A stretch of 5,279 nt of DNA, from contig JBDREF010000182.1 in assembly GCA_043820045.1 (NCBI GenBank), positions 1 to 5,279 of the forward strand, given 5' to 3'. Below the pieces are notes generated by a model, which did not search any database, was not told the DNA's origin, and worked only from the letters and a program-made list of their open reading frames with translations. Positions 4,261 to 5,279 of this stretch are shown one piece after another; the first letter of the stretch is position 1, and each line of letters opens with the position of its first letter. Source of the stretch: JBDREF01 sp043820045. GTDB taxonomy: Bacteria; Planctomycetota; Phycisphaerae; Sedimentisphaerales; Anaerobacaceae. The position numbers and the translations under genes are program-made.

Positions 4261-5279
4261 ATGGCCAAGACCATGGAACAATTATACGGCGAGAGAATGA
4301 AGCGTTACATCACAGCGATGCGGAACGAGAAGCCGGATATGATACCGATTCGGCCGTTTGTCGCCGAGTTTACGGCCAAATACGCCGGCTACACATGCCA
4401 GGACGTGGCGCACGATTATAACATGGCCTTCGAGGCGGCGGTAAAGTGCGCGAAGGACTTCGACTGGGACGCCGTCGTCGCGAACATGGTCTATGTCTGG
4501 ACGGGCCTGGCCCAGGCGGCGGGGCTTCGCTACTACGGCATCCCGGGCATCGGCATCCCGCACACGGTCGGCTTCAACTACATCGAGCCGCCCGAGGAAA
4601 AGGCATTCATGAAGGCGGACGAATACGATGCACTTATCGACGACCCGACCGCCTTTCTCTACGAGACCTGGCTGCCGCGCGTCTCCACCGAAGTCAGCAA
4701 GATGGGCGAGGCATCCACCTACCGCAACAACCTGGCACTGGTCAAGAGCAGCATGGCAATGCTGCAATACTTCTACGCCTTCGGCCCGCAAATCGCGCGG
4801 CTGCGCAGCGAGTGCGGCACAGGCTCGGCCATCGCGGGTATCTTCAAGGCGCCGTTCGACATTATCGCCGACAAGATGCGGGGCTACTTAGGCCTGGTCA
4901 GTGACATGCAGACGCAGCCCGACAAAGTGCTGAAGGCCTGCGAAGCTCTCATGCCGCACCTGGTCCACGTGGGCCTGACCACCGCCGATCCGACCAACCA
5001 GGTCCCAATCGGCTACTGGATGCACCGCGGCTGTGTGCCGTTCTTTAATCCGAAACATTTCGCGTCCCATTACTGGCCCACGCTCAAGCCCTGCATCGAG
5101 GAGTTCTGGAAGAACGGCCACCAGACGCTCTTCTACGCCGAAGGCAGGTGGAAGCATCATTTCGACACCTTCCGCGAGCTTCCTGACCGCAGCATCGTCT
5201 ATCACTGCGACCAGGACGACATCTTCGAGGTACATCGCAGGCTGCACGACAAGTTCGCCATTAGCGGCGGGCTCCCGAA
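4261..5279 (+). CDS. URO-D superfamily protein, probable corrinoid/C1 methyltransferase (MtaA/CmuA-like), C-terminus beyond window
   Basis: The frame is open from an ATG at 4261 to the right edge (339 codons). AAGGAG (4246-4251) lies 9 nt upstream. The sequence fits the uroporphyrinogen decarboxylase TIM-barrel superfamily: 'ERMKRYITAMRNEKPDMIPIRPF' spans 11-33, the opening helix and first strand of the 'R...A...E.PDR.P..' type. 'FAF'-type helices follow at 165-178, and 'FKAPFDIIADKMRGYLGLVSDM' spans 195-216, the usual 'G.F..AFD.....RG....+.DM' block. 'FYAEGRWKHHFDTFRELP' (291-308) and 'IVYHCDQDDIF' (312-322) match the later strands. The arginines of true HemE are not evident, so haem synthesis is unlikely. 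Members like this move methyl groups between methylated corrinoid proteins and thiols or folate. His315-Cys316 could be part of a zinc site, but the rest would lie outside the window. Base composition is more GC-rich than the left half. The superfamily is confident; the substrate is unknown. Confidence 0.85.
   Translation, partial: MAKTMEQLYGERMKRYITAMRNEKPDMIPIRPFVAEFTAKYAGYTCQDVAHDYNMAFEAAVKCAKDFDWDAVVANMVYVWTGLAQAAGLRYYGIPGIGIPHTVGFNYIEPPEEKAFMKADEYDALIDDPTAFLYETWLPRVSTEVSKMGEASTYRNNLALVKSSMAMLQYFYAFGPQIARLRSECGTGSAIAGIFKAPFDIIADKMRGYLGLVSDMQTQPDKVLKACEALMPHLVHVGLTTADPTNQVPIGYWMHRGCVPFFNPKHFASHYWPTLKPCIEEFWKNGHQTLFYAEGRWKHHFDTFRELPDRSIVYHCDQDDIFEVHRRLHDKFAISGGLP

Noticed and set aside
4093..4281. 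Minus-strand open frame of 62 codons across promoter copy C
   Set aside because: It overlaps promoter copy C, the plus-strand promoter and the start of the methyltransferase gene; it is not coding.
4282..4791. Open frame of 169 codons on the minus strand inside the methyltransferase gene
   Set aside because: It is antisense to a recognisable URO-D family protein in GC-rich sequence, where such mirror frames are expected.
4888..5247. Open frame of 119 codons on the minus strand inside the methyltransferase gene
   Set aside because: Same reason: a mirror frame of a GC-rich gene, with no domain of its own.
1..5279. CRISPR array, tRNA or rRNA genes
   Set aside because: There are no regularly spaced direct repeats of suitable length, and I recognised no tRNA cloverleaf or rRNA sequence by eye.

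Overview
The window looks like an accessory stretch of a bacterial chromosome of moderate GC. My best guess is a Planctomycetota/Phycisphaerae-type genome. The guess rests on three things: a short 'TGGGCAGG-CCTGCCCA' hairpin repeat and an arm repeat with 'CTCGGCTTCGCTCGGGG', which I associate from memory with such genomes; a corrinoid-type URO-D-like methyltransferase; and mostly leadered, weakly clustered genes. No marker gene proves it.

Layout: five complete genes and one 5'-complete, 3'-truncated gene lie on the minus strand, and one gene runs off the right edge on the plus strand. From the left: a secreted protein of unknown function (1-478, C-terminus outside the window); a 307-base gap with a 32-bp long stem-loop (680-761); an unrecognised 240-residue protein (786-1508) that may have lost its C-terminus; a 355-base gap with a repeat with inverted arms and a promoter; a DUF2442 protein (1864-2157) downstream of a NYN/PIN-like nuclease with a probable C-terminal OST-HTH/LOTUS domain (2247-3068); a 373-base gap; an antitoxin-like gene (3442-3639) overlapping by 4 bases a DUF4258/BrnT-like toxin gene (3636-3923); a 337-base divergent intergenic region; and a URO-D superfamily methyltransferase (4261 to the right edge).

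The most striking structure is in the gaps. Three of them carry the same promoter-like repeat on the minus strand (1657-1685, 3197-3225, 4093-4121). Each has a TTGCYY -35 box, exactly 17 bases of conserved spacer ending in TGC (an extended -10), and TATAAT or TATTAT. Each sits about 120-165 nt upstream of the next minus-strand start codon. The three downstream transcription units (unknown protein; NYN plus DUF2442; toxin plus antitoxin) therefore look like separate modules driven by copies of one mobile or duplicated promoter element. Other dispersed-repeat-like hairpins lie between the modules. The functional theme is RNA processing and toxin-antitoxin genes beside a C1-metabolism gene; no direct functional link between the two is visible.
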